Below are positions 1 to 9,029 of a stretch of 64,000 nucleotides of DNA, piece by piece; position 1 is the first letter of the stretch; every line of letters starts with the position of its first letter. Below the pieces are notes generated by a model. It saw only the letters and a program-made list of their open reading frames with translations. It did no database searches and was not told the DNA's origin. The translations under genes and the position numbers were made by a program. Location: contig NW_003107106.1 in the NCBI RefSeq assembly GCF_000003605.2, positions 69,760 to 133,759 on the forward strand, written 5' to 3'. This stretch comes from Saccoglossus kowalevskii. Taxonomy: Eukaryota > Hemichordata > Enteropneusta > Harrimaniidae.

Positions 1-459
1 TCTTTAGATAAAAATCTATATAAAAAACGAAAAAAATTATTTTTGATTGAAATTCACAAATAAAGTGCATCTCTACCTTAATTAGCCCTGCAGATGTATT
101 AATTAGAAAGGGAAGCCATGCATTTGATCCTGGTACGCACGCTAAGTATCAAGGTCAGCACTATAGATTGAACCAAGGGTATATACCGAAATATACATGT
201 ATACAAGAGAAAGTGACTATGGCTTAATATGAATGGGTGTCCAGTACATCCTGAAGTCAAACCCTTCAAACTTGTGTATCTGGTTTTGAATAAACCATAT
301 GACAATGTCACCTTGGCGGTATCTGAAGATGTTTCAAGGTGGTGATTTCCAGAGAGCTCAGCTTGCCACCAAATAATGATACAAAAACAACAAACGATTT
401 ATATGTGTACGTGCAAAGCGACTGTGATTCATTTTACAATCTTATGTACCGTCAGTTAA
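1..459. other. left edge, no gene recognised
   Basis: AT-rich sequence downstream of the last visible Kelch exon (minus strand), so probably intron of the Kelch-like gene. On the minus strand near 350-385 there is a short Phe-Gly-Gly reading that faintly resembles a Kelch blade. It has no acceptor before it and a stop follows soon after, so I do not call it an exon. Confidence 0.4.
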
Positions 460-840
460 ACAAGCAGCCTGTCAGCTGAGATAGCTCCGCTGTTAGCAAT
501 GCACATGGCAATTAAAGAGCAGAAGATATCATTAGAAAATGAACAAATCTGAGAGAGGTCCACATGTAGTACCTATATATGTATTATCAAAGCAATTGGA
601 AAATATCACTTTTTACCAAAAATATTCACCAAAATTAGAGAATTGAAGATATCATCATGAAATGAACAAATCTGAGAGAGGTCTACCAAAGGTACATATA
701 CACCAAGTATGAAAGCATTCAGGCTTGTAGTTTTCAAGAAGAAGTCGAAAAAGTAAAACATTGACACAGACGACGACGACGGAGACGGACAATCACTCAT
801 ATGATAAGCACCGCTCGACAAAGTCGACAGCGGAGCTAAA
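460..840. mobile_element. non-autonomous element with internal tandem repeats, copy A
   Basis: The sequence is closely similar to 6803-7492 in the same orientation. Both copies begin with a shared segment leading into TAGCTCCGCTGT (482 here) and end in the reverse complement ACAGCGGAGCTA (about 838). The right end also forms a short hairpin between two AGC-rich arms. The interior is built from an AT-rich unit of roughly 157 bp, recognisable by GATATCAT and CACATGTAGTACC. This copy holds about two units, the other about four. There is no coding capacity. The superfamily is not established, because I could not fix target-site duplications. Confidence 0.6.
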
Positions 841-1884
841 AAGCTCTCATCAAATTACGCTCAGAATACCAATCCTATGCCTTTCCCATTAGGTCAACTG
901 TATGTCAAGTACATGAATCTAGATATGTACAAGTTTCAAGCACATAACAGTGATTTACATTTTTAGTGTAGCTTGCAAATAAACAAAACACGATGGTGTT
1001 GAAATTGTCAATATGTGCAATGTGTGACAGTGTCAGGTTTAGTGAGGATGTTCGTTTGGTCAAAATTTACTTTTTCTACTTTTCCAAATATACATTCAGT
1101 TCTCTTTATTGTGTACAATTAGCGATATACAATCTCACATTATAAAATTAGAAACCTAATTTATACATTTGCATACCATTTGCATAATTAATGATGTTAT
1201 CCATCATTACACAATACCTTGTGGAATACCCCACACATCTGTCTGTACATTTAACTTTTTTCAGAACATTAATCTATCGATTCCATTGTTTTTAATTGCT
1301 ATCAAAACAGACCAAGCGTAATGAATGACATAAACAGATTGGTTATGTAAATATGTAAATCAGCATTTTCTGACCTTTCTGATCGTCAAAAGTCAGAAAT
1401 TTTTTCACATGTTTCTTATACATATATAGCTAATATGGAGTGTTTCAGATATTGGATATTGTTTTTAGATGGAAAGTAATTTGCTTCAATGACAAAAATT
1501 AGTAATTTATTTAACAAATTTGAAATCGATACTATCGATGTATGATTATTATTGAAAAAGACAAAAAAAATATTCGGAGAAAATACTGAATTGTTGATTT
1601 CAATAAACGACACTCAGTTAATATTCTTTTATGTGAATAATCCAAAATTAACTTTTTTGGAACAAAACAAATAAAAACATAGTTTTATGCAAATATAAAT
1701 ATAATGTAAAAGGTAAAATGTGATTTTCAAAAAGAAACATACTTTAGTATGTTCGTTTATTCTGAGTCTTTGGCGAAGAGCAAATAAAAACAAATATGGT
1801 ACTACAAAAGTTTAAAAAATCTAATATCTTAGGGTGATGAATTGGATATTTTATTTATTATATTTATATTTTATTTTGGTAACA
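841..1884. other. no gene recognised (intron or flank of Kelch-like gene)
   Basis: AT-rich DNA with only short chance reading frames and no splice-bounded coding segment that I could see. It probably lies inside the next intron of the minus-strand Kelch-like gene. Confidence 0.4.
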
Positions 1885-1886
1885 TA

Positions 1887-2050
1887 CTGTGGAATACTTT
1901 ATTTTCGCTTGAATTAATTTTCGCTGAAAAGGCTTTTTGAGCGTTTTGTATGGAATTTATTTTCACTGATTTTTGATGAGTTTAATTTAAATATAGGAAA
2001 AAAAGTATATTCGCTGGATCATCCTTCAGCAAAAATAAAGTATTCTACAG
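1887..2050. mobile_element. TA-flanked MITE (Tc1/mariner-like), copy 1
   Basis: The element has terminal inverted repeats of about 20 bp (CTGTRGAATACTTTATTTT type), each followed by a GCTG/GCTT motif, and is flanked by TA at 1885-1886 and 2051-2052. It is about 75-80% similar to 5250-5449, and a right-end piece of the same family lies at 3229-3289. It has no coding capacity. TA duplication and the inverted-repeat layout fit a Tc1/mariner-mobilised MITE. It sits downstream of the last visible Kelch exon, probably in an intron. Confidence 0.7.
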
Positions 2051-2052
2051 TA

Positions 2053-2620
2053 ATCACTAATTTGTGGAGTCAATTCAAACCGTGTCCTTTTCATAGTCTG
2101 TGAAAATTTGCCACTACACATAGGTAATACAAAGTTCTGTGCATGGAGAAGTTGATGTTGAGAAAAATTGAATGGACAACTATAATTTAGTGTGACGTTT
2201 TTGGGACTACTTTATTGCATGCGTCAGAATACATACTTTTGTAATGGTGTTATATGTCAACTGATCATCCAAGTGTATTGATATGAAAAAAGGTCGTGCC
2301 GTTGGTGTAACCGAAAATGGTGGAATAAACAAGAAGTTAAACTTGAAGCTCTCTGATTTCTTTGATGTTTTGTGTGTCCCTGAGTCAACACATCACATAT
2401 ACAAATAATTGTATATCACACATAAATTTTACCTGACACCTAAAACTACCAGAAATATTCAAATTAATATAATTCTTTATAATAATTCAAGAAATATTGT
2501 TCAGAAACACCAACATACTAAGACATTGGCAAATTTTGTGATAGTCAGCCATGATATCAAAAGTACAATCTAAACTGTTACATTGAACTGGCATATTTGG
2601 GACAAACAGAGTTAACCTAC
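2053..2620 (-). other. start of Kelch-like intron 3
   Basis: This non-coding stretch begins with a consensus donor (GTAGGT reading on the minus strand from 2620). No acceptor plus Kelch-like coding segment could be found between here and the left edge, so the next exon probably lies outside the window. Confidence 0.5.
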
Positions 2621-2752
2621 CCAGTTCTGATCTTGGAACATTCATTGGTGCCATTTCTAACCAATGGTCAAACGATGGGTCATATCTCCAGACATCCTTA
2701 CTGGCAGAACCATCAGGGAATTCACCACCAGACATGTACATGAAATTATTTC
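2621..2752 (-). CDS. Kelch-like protein, exon 3 (second Kelch repeat), gene continues off left edge
   Basis: This 132-nt exon codes for the second blade of a Kelch beta-propeller. It holds the double glycine (MSGGEFPDG) followed by the conserved DVWRYDP ... HWLEMAPM pattern, that is, the Tyr and Trp spacing typical of Kelch repeats. It is bounded on the minus strand by a TTATAG acceptor (2754-2753) and a GTAGGT donor from 2620. Entry and exit are both phase 1, so it joins exon 2 through a split glycine codon and keeps frame. The propeller normally has five to six blades; the rest must be encoded to the left of the window. In the family this domain binds the substrate of a Cullin-3 ubiquitin ligase. 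Confidence 0.85.
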
Positions 2753-3228
2753 CTATAAGCAAAAAAATAAATAAATAAGAACTTTGAATAAGCACTACTG
2801 AATAGAGTGAGAATCCACAGTGAGGCGTGAAAACATTAGGTGCTTATGTTTTTATTGTGGTTTGAAAATAATAATGTGGATAATATTTCAATAATAATTT
2901 TAATAACTTAGGCTATGATGTTATGGTAATCTACCTGACAGGCCAGTACCATTTTCCCACATTTTTGTGCACTTTTCTATAATTTTTGTTCATTTTGAAA
3001 CAATATACAAAAAGTACCAGTAATCCATAAAATTAATGGATGTATATTTTTTCTTTATAATTAATGTAATTGTGAAATAATTCATAAAAAAGTAACTTAT
3101 ATTAAAAGCCATTCAAAAGTTGCACCCCCCACCAAAAAACATGCATGTACAGACATCTAGCAAATTGCATTGTGCTTAAGCAATTGTGTAATTTGATAAT
3201 AATAAACAAAATGGCGATTTTCACTGAA

Positions 3229-3289
3229 TCATTCCTTTTGCGAAAATAGTAAAAATTATTTCCAAGCGAAAATTAAGCATTTTACAGTA
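3229..3289. mobile_element. TA-flanked MITE, right-end fragment (copy 3)
   Basis: This stretch matches the right end of the element at 5250-5449, including the AGCGAAAAT motif and the terminal ACAGTA. The left half is absent or too diverged to see. It lies in intron 2 of the Kelch-like gene, just downstream of exon 2. Confidence 0.5.
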
Positions 3290-3332
3290 TATGAATGTAC
3301 ACATAATAAGTTGTCAAATATAAGCTGTTTAC

Positions 3333-3479
3333 CAGAGACAACAAGTCCATGTTTACTGACTGCAAATGGTAAGCAGGCCAAGGTTTTCCACTGGTCTTTC
3401 TGCGGATCATAACTTTCAACACTCCTCAACACTACTTTGTCATCTTCACCGCCAACAGCCACTATCACTTCTATTGTTC
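3333..3479 (-). CDS. Kelch-like protein, exon 2 (first Kelch repeat)
   Basis: This 147-nt (49-codon) exon opens with TIEVIVAVGG, follows with a SYDP motif and ends in a conserved VVSG. On the minus strand it is bounded by a TTATTCAG acceptor (3481-3480) after a T-rich tract and a GTAAAC donor from 3332. It is phase 1 at both ends, so joining to exon 1 gives the run RRSTG-TIEVIVAVGG. That junction closely resembles the linker between BACK and the first Kelch blade of vertebrate KLHL24 and KLHL35, from memory of those proteins. Intron 2 is only about 580 nt. Confidence 0.88.
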
Positions 3480-5038
3480 CTGAATAAAAAAAAATAAAAA
3501 AACCCTCATGAAATACATAAAGCCCAGGTCAGGGTTCTCCACGATTTGACAACTAAACATGATTTGACACGACATTTGGCAGGGCATCTGTCAATGAGTG
3601 TGGTTATTGATATTGTAACATGGTTGTGGATCTTTGGCATGATGTTGAAATACTGAAAATCAAGAAATCTATTGTCTAATTACATAAGCATATTACATAT
3701 TTATTATTATCTCGTAATACAGTCATCACTGTAAATACAGTTGATATAATTTTTATAAATTAAATTTCTCATTTACAATAGTTATAATTGTTATTATTGT
3801 TTCAGCCTTGGACTTTTAATGTGCTCATGCAAGTGGTTGCCTTTGTTTTCACTGATGATGTTGCTTGGTTTTAACGAATGGTTTTACTGATACCACTTTT
3901 ATATATTTGACTCCACAGTGACAGTGAAAATACAGGTAATACACTTTTCTTGACAATGTGTTAATTTGTAATTGTGTAAAAACTTTGCAACTACTTTTTG
4001 TCTGGTGGTGTCATCACCTGCTACAATAACAATGTTGGAATTTTCACAGTTATACCTTAAAACAATGAACCAGATACAGTACCCATCATTTCCTGTGGCA
4101 TGTGTGAAGTCATACTTAGCATGTCATCGAGGAACACAATGCGTGATGGTCTGTATTGTCATAGAGATAGCTCCATGGTATTGTATTGTTAACAATTTTT
4201 GTCTGGGACCAGTATGCACAGGAAATATAACAGGGTGCTGACGATTTAAACAAGGTGCTAATTTCAGATAATAGGGCGATGCATCCTGTTATAACCCCTT
4301 GTAGAAAACACCATAGATTTTCAGAGACTTTACTTGACTGGAACATCACTATCAAACATAGCATCTATGAACTATCCAAGGTCTCAAAGATCCCTTCAAT
4401 AAATGCATAGCAATACAATGTAGATGGTTGTTTATTATAACCTATAAAGCAGAAGAAAGTTAAAATCCTATCTACGCCCACACCTTAGTTTCATGCTCAA
4501 ATGCAAAAAAATTAACAGATACTATAGTGTGAATATTCACTAGAAATGAAACAGCACTTAACAAGCATTGAAGACAAATTTTTATCAAGAAAAATAAACA
4601 GCGATGAGCCTCTCAGTACCATCATTCTAAAACAGAAGCAGATTAGTTATTTCGTTCACAATGTAATTTTACTAATAATGACTATTCAAGCCAAAACTTC
4701 TAAATATGGGTCTTGTCACTGTAATTTATGTATTTATGTATGGTATGTTTGAAAAGAAGTTGGGCTAGAGTGCAACCATGTCAGTCAGTGGAAAAATGTA
4801 GTTCAAATAATTTTTCTGGTTTTACAATTTATTGTTTTGTACACATAAATAACAAGAATTCAGCATAAACAAAATTTGCATATGAAATCAGATTGCTGAT
4901 TGCAGGAGTAATATACAAGGTGTTTAGCAGTATCTGTAGTACTTGCATGATCAGGCAGCTCAAAAGATTATTCAGACTGATTATCTGAATTACTTCTGTT
5001 TTCTCATTGATTAATCATCACAAGACTTCAAAAGGTTG

Positions 5039-5198
5039 CACATCCTGGTACCTATTCATGACCCTGATAGGTCACACATCCTGGTACCTATTCATGACCC
5101 TGATAGGTCACACATCCTGGTACTTATTCATGACCCTGATAGGTCACTAATCCTGGTACTAATTCATGACCCTGATAGATCACACATCCTGGTACTTT
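5039..5198. repeat. 36-bp minisatellite, about 4.4 copies
   Basis: The unit begins CACATCCTGGTACC and contains CATGACCCTGATAGG. Copies start at 5039, 5075, 5111 and 5147, and a partial one at 5183. The first two are almost identical and later ones carry a few substitutions. Because 36 is a multiple of three it gives an open frame of a repeated 12-residue unit, which is a by-product and not a gene. It lies in intron 1 of the Kelch-like gene. Confidence 0.9.
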
Positions 5199-5249
5199 CT
5201 AAGGGCACAATTCACTCTGTACATATATGATACATTGTATTATATATTA

Positions 5250-5449
5250 CTGTAAAATACTTTATTTTAGCTGGAATTAATTTTTGCTGAAAAAGCTTTT
5301 GGGTTTTTTGTATGGAATTTATTTTCACTGATTGTTGATGAGTTGAATGCGAGACATAGGAAAAAAAGTATATTCGCTGGATTCTATTTTGACTAAGCAT
5401 TCCCAAAATAGCGAAAATAAATTTCAAGCGAAAATAAAGTATTCTACAG
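5250..5449. mobile_element. TA-flanked MITE (Tc1/mariner-like), copy 2
   Basis: The element has inverted terminal repeats of the CTGTAAAATACTTTATTTT type and is flanked by TA at 5248-5249 and 5450-5451. It is clearly related to 1887-2050, and the near-identical core phrase AAAAAAAGTATATTCGCTGG is shared. It is inserted in intron 1 of the Kelch-like gene, about 55 nt from the exon 1 donor, so the intron tolerates it close to the splice site. Confidence 0.75.
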
Positions 5450-5505
5450 TATGCACATTTAGTCAAGGGATATTGTATGTATGGTACATAGGACAGAAAA
5501 GTTAC

Positions 5506-6394
5506 CTGTTGACCTTCGGGGTCTTGTCCTAGGACTGTAAAGCTGACCTCGTCTGTCTTGAAGTAACTGGTAATTTTTCGCCTCATCCACAAGCTTTCTG
5601 CAGACTTCAGACTGTCTGACAGCAGACTGCACCTCCACAAAATCATGCAGAAAGTAGGCACTTACTAATGGAAGACGAATATGAGTGAAAACTTCTTCAA
5701 AATACTGTCTACGATTCTCAGGATTTGCATTGAACCAGGCCATGATGGCATCGAACACACATTCCTCCTGTTTGATATTCAACTCATCGTTGCTAATGAA
5801 CTCTACGAGTTTGCTGTGCGAAAGTTTTACAAATTCCTCATGCTTTATCACATCAGTGAAATTTTCCAGCACGTGAACCTTGGATTTCTCTTGAAGTTCG
5901 GTACAAGAGTGAGCCTCGGCAAAGCAATGGATGCCGATACTGTTAGAGGCGTCCATGTGTTTCTCCATGAAACGACAGCAAGCATCTCTAACGGGAAGTA
6001 TCTCTAAGAGATTCGCAGCTGACAACAATGACTGCACGTTTGTTTTTGTGATCCAAATCTCAGATGTATACGCATACTTGATAAGCATCTCAATCATGGA
6101 TGCCTCCACGCCATTGATTGAAACTTTTTCTTGTTTACTCTCAGCCAACTCTCCAGAAAACATTGCCTTGAAGTAAGGACTGAAGGAAGCCAAGACTACT
6201 CTGTGACACAGGAACTCCTGGCCATCCACACAGAGAGTGACATCACAAAACGCATACTCTGTCCTTAAGTTATTCAGGCCCATCAACAAGAGAATGGAAT
6301 GTGAGCACTCTCGGAATAAAAACTCATCCGAGTCTATAGATGTCTCTAAGCTGCAATCAGAATTTTCACTGTTTCTTCGATTCCTTGTTGCCAT
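5506..6394 (-). CDS. Kelch-like protein, exon 1 coding part (BTB and BACK domains)
   Basis: The first 296 codons belong to a BTB-BACK-Kelch adaptor, the substrate-receptor subunit of Cullin-3 RING ubiquitin ligases. After a Ser/Asp/Glu-rich N-terminus (residues 1-40), BTB spans about 42-147, with CDVTL, the CHRVVLAS and YFKAMFS core motifs, and the YAYT strand. BACK spans about 150-255, with the DELNI...CVFDAIMAW and HIRLPL signatures. The exon ends in the basic linker SPRTRPRRST and a donor GTAAC read from 5505. The start at 6394 is the first ATG in frame and precedes BTB at normal family spacing. The linker and junction most resemble KLHL24/KLHL35, but only two Kelch blades are visible, so I leave the symbol blank. 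Confidence 0.92.
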
Positions 6395-6452
6395 GACGAT
6401 GTGTGCCTCAGAGATGCAGTTGCATTTAGTAAGTAAGTAAGTACAAATTCAT
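6395..6452 (-). other. 5' leader part of Kelch-like exon 1
   Basis: On the minus strand a strong pyrimidine tract followed by CCTTTAG ends at 6453, a good 3' splice site 58 nt before the ATG. This implies that the 5' leader is spliced to an upstream exon, best matched by the donor at 8632/8631. The leader includes a short ATG reading frame out of frame with the protein. Confidence 0.6.
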
Positions 6453-6802
6453 CTAAAGGATAAAAAGAAAAAAAAAAATAGTGGACTCTGTTGGTGTAAA
6501 ATGCTAAACATCAATTACCATTTGCATGGATGAAAACATAAAACATTTGCTGATCATAAAGACATGATTGTTTAATACCATTAGGGGCTGCAAGCCTCAT
6601 AACAAAATTATATAACCCAAGAAAAACAAACCCATTCCCTTCATTTTTATAAATATTTATAAATTTTGATGGTAGCTTTGGTAAATCCAACAAGCCAGTC
6701 AACAAGGGAAATGATGTAATTTAAAATTGTCCAATGTTATTCCTTCGACCAAAACAAGACCTCTCGTTTCAGTTAAAATTGTAAAATTTATAAATATTTA
6801 TA

Positions 6803-7492
6803 ACAAACAGCCTCTCGGCTGAGATAGCTCCGCTGTTAGCAATGCACATTTCAATTAAAGAACTGAAGATATCATTAGAAAATGAACAATATGTATAATA
6901 TCAAAACGATCAGACTTGCGGTTTTCAACAAGATGTGGAAAATATCACTTTTTACCAAAAATTACAAAAATATTCATCAAAATTAGAGAATTAAAGATAT
7001 CATCATGAAATGATCAAATCTGAGTTAGAACCACATGTAGTACCTATTTATGTAATATCAAAGCAATTGGACTTGAGGTTTTTAACAAGAAGTCGAAAAT
7101 ATCACTTTTTACCAAAAATGACAAAAACATTCACCAAAATTAGAGAATTAAAGATATCATTACAAAATGAACAAATCTGAAAGAGGTCCACATGTAGTAC
7201 CTATATATGTAATATCAAAGCAATTGGACTTGCGGTTTTCAACGAGAAGTCGAAAATATCACTTTTTACCAAAAATGACAAAAATATTCACCAAAATTAG
7301 AGAATTGAAGATATCATCATGAAATGAACAAATCTGAGAGAAGTCTACATAGGTACATATACACCAAGTATCAAAGCATTCAGGCTTGTAGTTTTCAAGA
7401 AGAAGTCGAAAAAGTAAAACATTGACACGGACGACGACGGACAATCACTCATATGATAAGCTCCGCTTGACCAAGTCGACAGCGGAGCTAAA
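6803..7492. mobile_element. non-autonomous element with internal tandem repeats, copy B
   Basis: This is the same family as 460-840, in the same orientation. The terminal motifs are TAGCTCCGCTGT at 6825 and ACAGCGGAGCTA ending about 7490. About four copies of a unit of roughly 157 bp are present, so the extra length over copy A is tandem expansion. The right end forms a hairpin (AGCTCCGCT paired with AGCGGAGCT). It lies in the leader intron of the Kelch-like gene. No protein is encoded. Confidence 0.65.
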
Positions 7493-7559
7493 AATGCAAC
7501 CAAGGGAGTTGTTGCATCAATATTGGTGACTGAAAACTTGGTTCAATAAACATTGACTT

Positions 7560-7760
7560 TATCAAATATGGGCTACTGTATCACTCTGAAAACAATACTG
7601 GACAAACTATTAGAAAATATGCTTCAGCCTCTATTGCATTTTTACACAATGGACAAATTATACAGTATCGTCTATAATTTGTATTCAATGATCCAGATAT
7701 TGTAACTAGTCTCTGTAAGTGAACGCAAGATTTCAGACCCTCCTCCAAACCCGTTAAATT
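7560..7760 (-). mobile_element. LINE 3' fragment (C-terminal zinc-knuckle region of ORF2)
   Basis: A minus-strand frame contains YCIICPLCKNAIEAEAYF followed by an ICP-like Val-Cys-Pro. This is the CPLC ... E-x-(H)-F ... CP signature found just after the reverse transcriptase in CR1/L2/Jockey-group LINEs; a Tyr-like position replaces the usual His. Only this C-terminal piece is recognisable, and the frame ends before the usual tail. A more complete relative is at 53740-55170. The ORF extends to 7964 but I see no family match above about 7760. It is inserted in the Kelch-like leader intron. Confidence 0.5.
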
Positions 7761-8631
7761 ATAGTAAATAATACACAAATTACTACACATGTGTTTTTTT
7801 GGCATGTTCACATTTTTTAGTACATATAGCAGTAACATAATTTTGAGATCAAATCTGTCATTTTCAGTATTAGTCAACTGTGTGTTGACTTTTTTTTTTA
7901 CTGACAATCTGTTTTTTGAGAAAAAACTCAAATAATACGCATACAAGTTTGCAGCAGTTCCCATAGACCACTATGAAAACACCTTTTATTATTTAAAAAA
8001 AAAAAAAATTAATGTACATTTGTCAATACTTCTAGATGTGAACAAATACATTATCACAGTCCCTCTATATAGAAACACTTATATCATTTTTTCCCATGTC
8101 ATTTTGAGATAAAGCCTTGCAATAGCAAACAATGGTGAAATGTCCAAAAGCATTTTGTACATCGATTCTCTCCGAGCAGAGTACGTGACCACAAATTTTT
8201 ATTTCATTTCCTTCATTCTTCTAAGTTCTAACAGCCAAGAAAATGTAAATAAAATTACATTATTTTTACTTTTCAGTTTTGAAATAAATGAAAACAAAAA
8301 ATCAACTAGGACAAGCGGGTTTTATTTCTACACAGACAGTCACTCGTTTGTAGAAACACAGTTGATTACACATCTCTATTCAACTACGGCATGATTCAAC
8401 GACCGGGTTGGACTATTTACATTGTGTCAGTGGCATTTTACTTTACATCAAAACAAGGACCGGACATGCTGAATGTCGGTTCTGATCGCGACAGCTACTC
8501 GTACAAATACAAGTAGATGTATTACCAGGCATATGTGGGTCATATCGGACACAATAAATTTAAGTTTTACTGGGAGTGTCCATATAAAAGCACCGGTGGA
8601 ATTTACTGGAACAAAACAGGAAGAAACTTAC

Positions 8632-8700
8632 CTGTGCAACGCCATCTTGGAATGAAATTCCCTTTCCCACAATGCCAACGTGCTCTTCCGGTTCATGTTT
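8632..8700 (-). other. probable 5' leader exon of the Kelch-like gene
   Basis: On the minus strand the sequence ends in a perfect donor, CACAG|GTAAGT, at 8632/8631. The nearest matching 3' splice site is at 6453, which opens the BTB exon, giving a leader intron of about 2.2 kb. The 5' end is set roughly from the promoter motifs. The exon carries an ATG in strong context (AAGATGG, 8645-8643). Spliced as proposed, it gives a five-codon upstream ORF (Met-Ala-Leu-His-Arg, then TGA at 6451-6449) ending 54 nt before the main ATG. The donor is seen; the link to exon 1 is inferred. Confidence 0.5.
8664..8692 (-). promoter_or_regulatory. promoter-type motifs (ZNF143/Staf-like and ETS) of the Kelch-like gene
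   Basis: TTCCCACAATGC at 8664-8675 fits the TWCCCANMATGC core of ZNF143/Staf. CTTCCGGT at 8685-8692 fits an ETS/GABP site (ACCGGAAG on the other strand). Both motifs are typical of TATA-less promoters of broadly expressed genes and often overlap the start site. Their position directly beside the leader exon with a consensus donor supports a promoter reading on the minus strand. Motif identity is established knowledge; the function here is inferred. Confidence 0.45.
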
Positions 8701-8971
8701 TGAGTGGTGTGACCTCACATTGACAAGTTTTCTTCAAGTGGAAGTAGTGACAGTAAACAGTTCGCTCTACAGTGCCGGTCCATAATAAGTATCCACACCA
8801 AAAAAAAGAGAAAACATTGAACGTTTTCCATTCTCGAAGCTTTATTTTGAACGGTAAGTTGCAAGTTATTTTTTCTTTGAAGCAATAATGATATTCGGTT
8901 TTTAAAAAATGTTGTCGTCTGCTACGGTCGCGTACGAAGCACGTTGGTGAAATATTAACTGTTCGTGAAAT

Positions 8972-9024
8972 CACCGTCCCTCAATGAGGGACGGTGGTGA
9001 AATAAAGTTTTGTTGTTGTTGTCT
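8972..9024 (+). mobile_element. LINE/SINE-like 3' tail: hairpin, AATAAA and TTG repeats
   Basis: A perfect 11-bp stem (CACCGTCCCTC / GAGGGACGGTG) with a 3-nt loop spans 8972-8996. It is followed within a few bases by AATAAAG and four GTT/TTG units. Hairpin plus short simple-repeat tail is the usual 3' end of CR1/L2-type LINEs and of SINEs that borrow their tails. No body of the element is recognisable upstream, so this may be a severely 5'-truncated copy. Confidence 0.4.
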
Positions 9025-9029
9025 TTGCC

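Noticed and set aside
340-400. Kelch-blade-like reading on the minus strand
   Set aside because: Only a Gly-Gly and a Ser-Leu-Glu resemble a blade; no acceptor and an early stop.
460-840. Helitron (hairpin near the end followed by CTAA)
   Set aside because: The hairpin overlaps the CTAA, both ends are inverted copies of each other, and the A/T insertion signature is unclear.
5039-5198. Possible CRISPR-like array
   Set aside because: Units are contiguous without unique spacers, and the DNA is animal.
5036-5230. Plus-strand frame of 12-residue repeats
   Set aside because: It is explained by the 36-bp minisatellite inside an intron.
5681-6440. Plus-strand frames opposite the BTB-BACK exon
   Set aside because: Antisense shadows of a well-supported domain-bearing exon.
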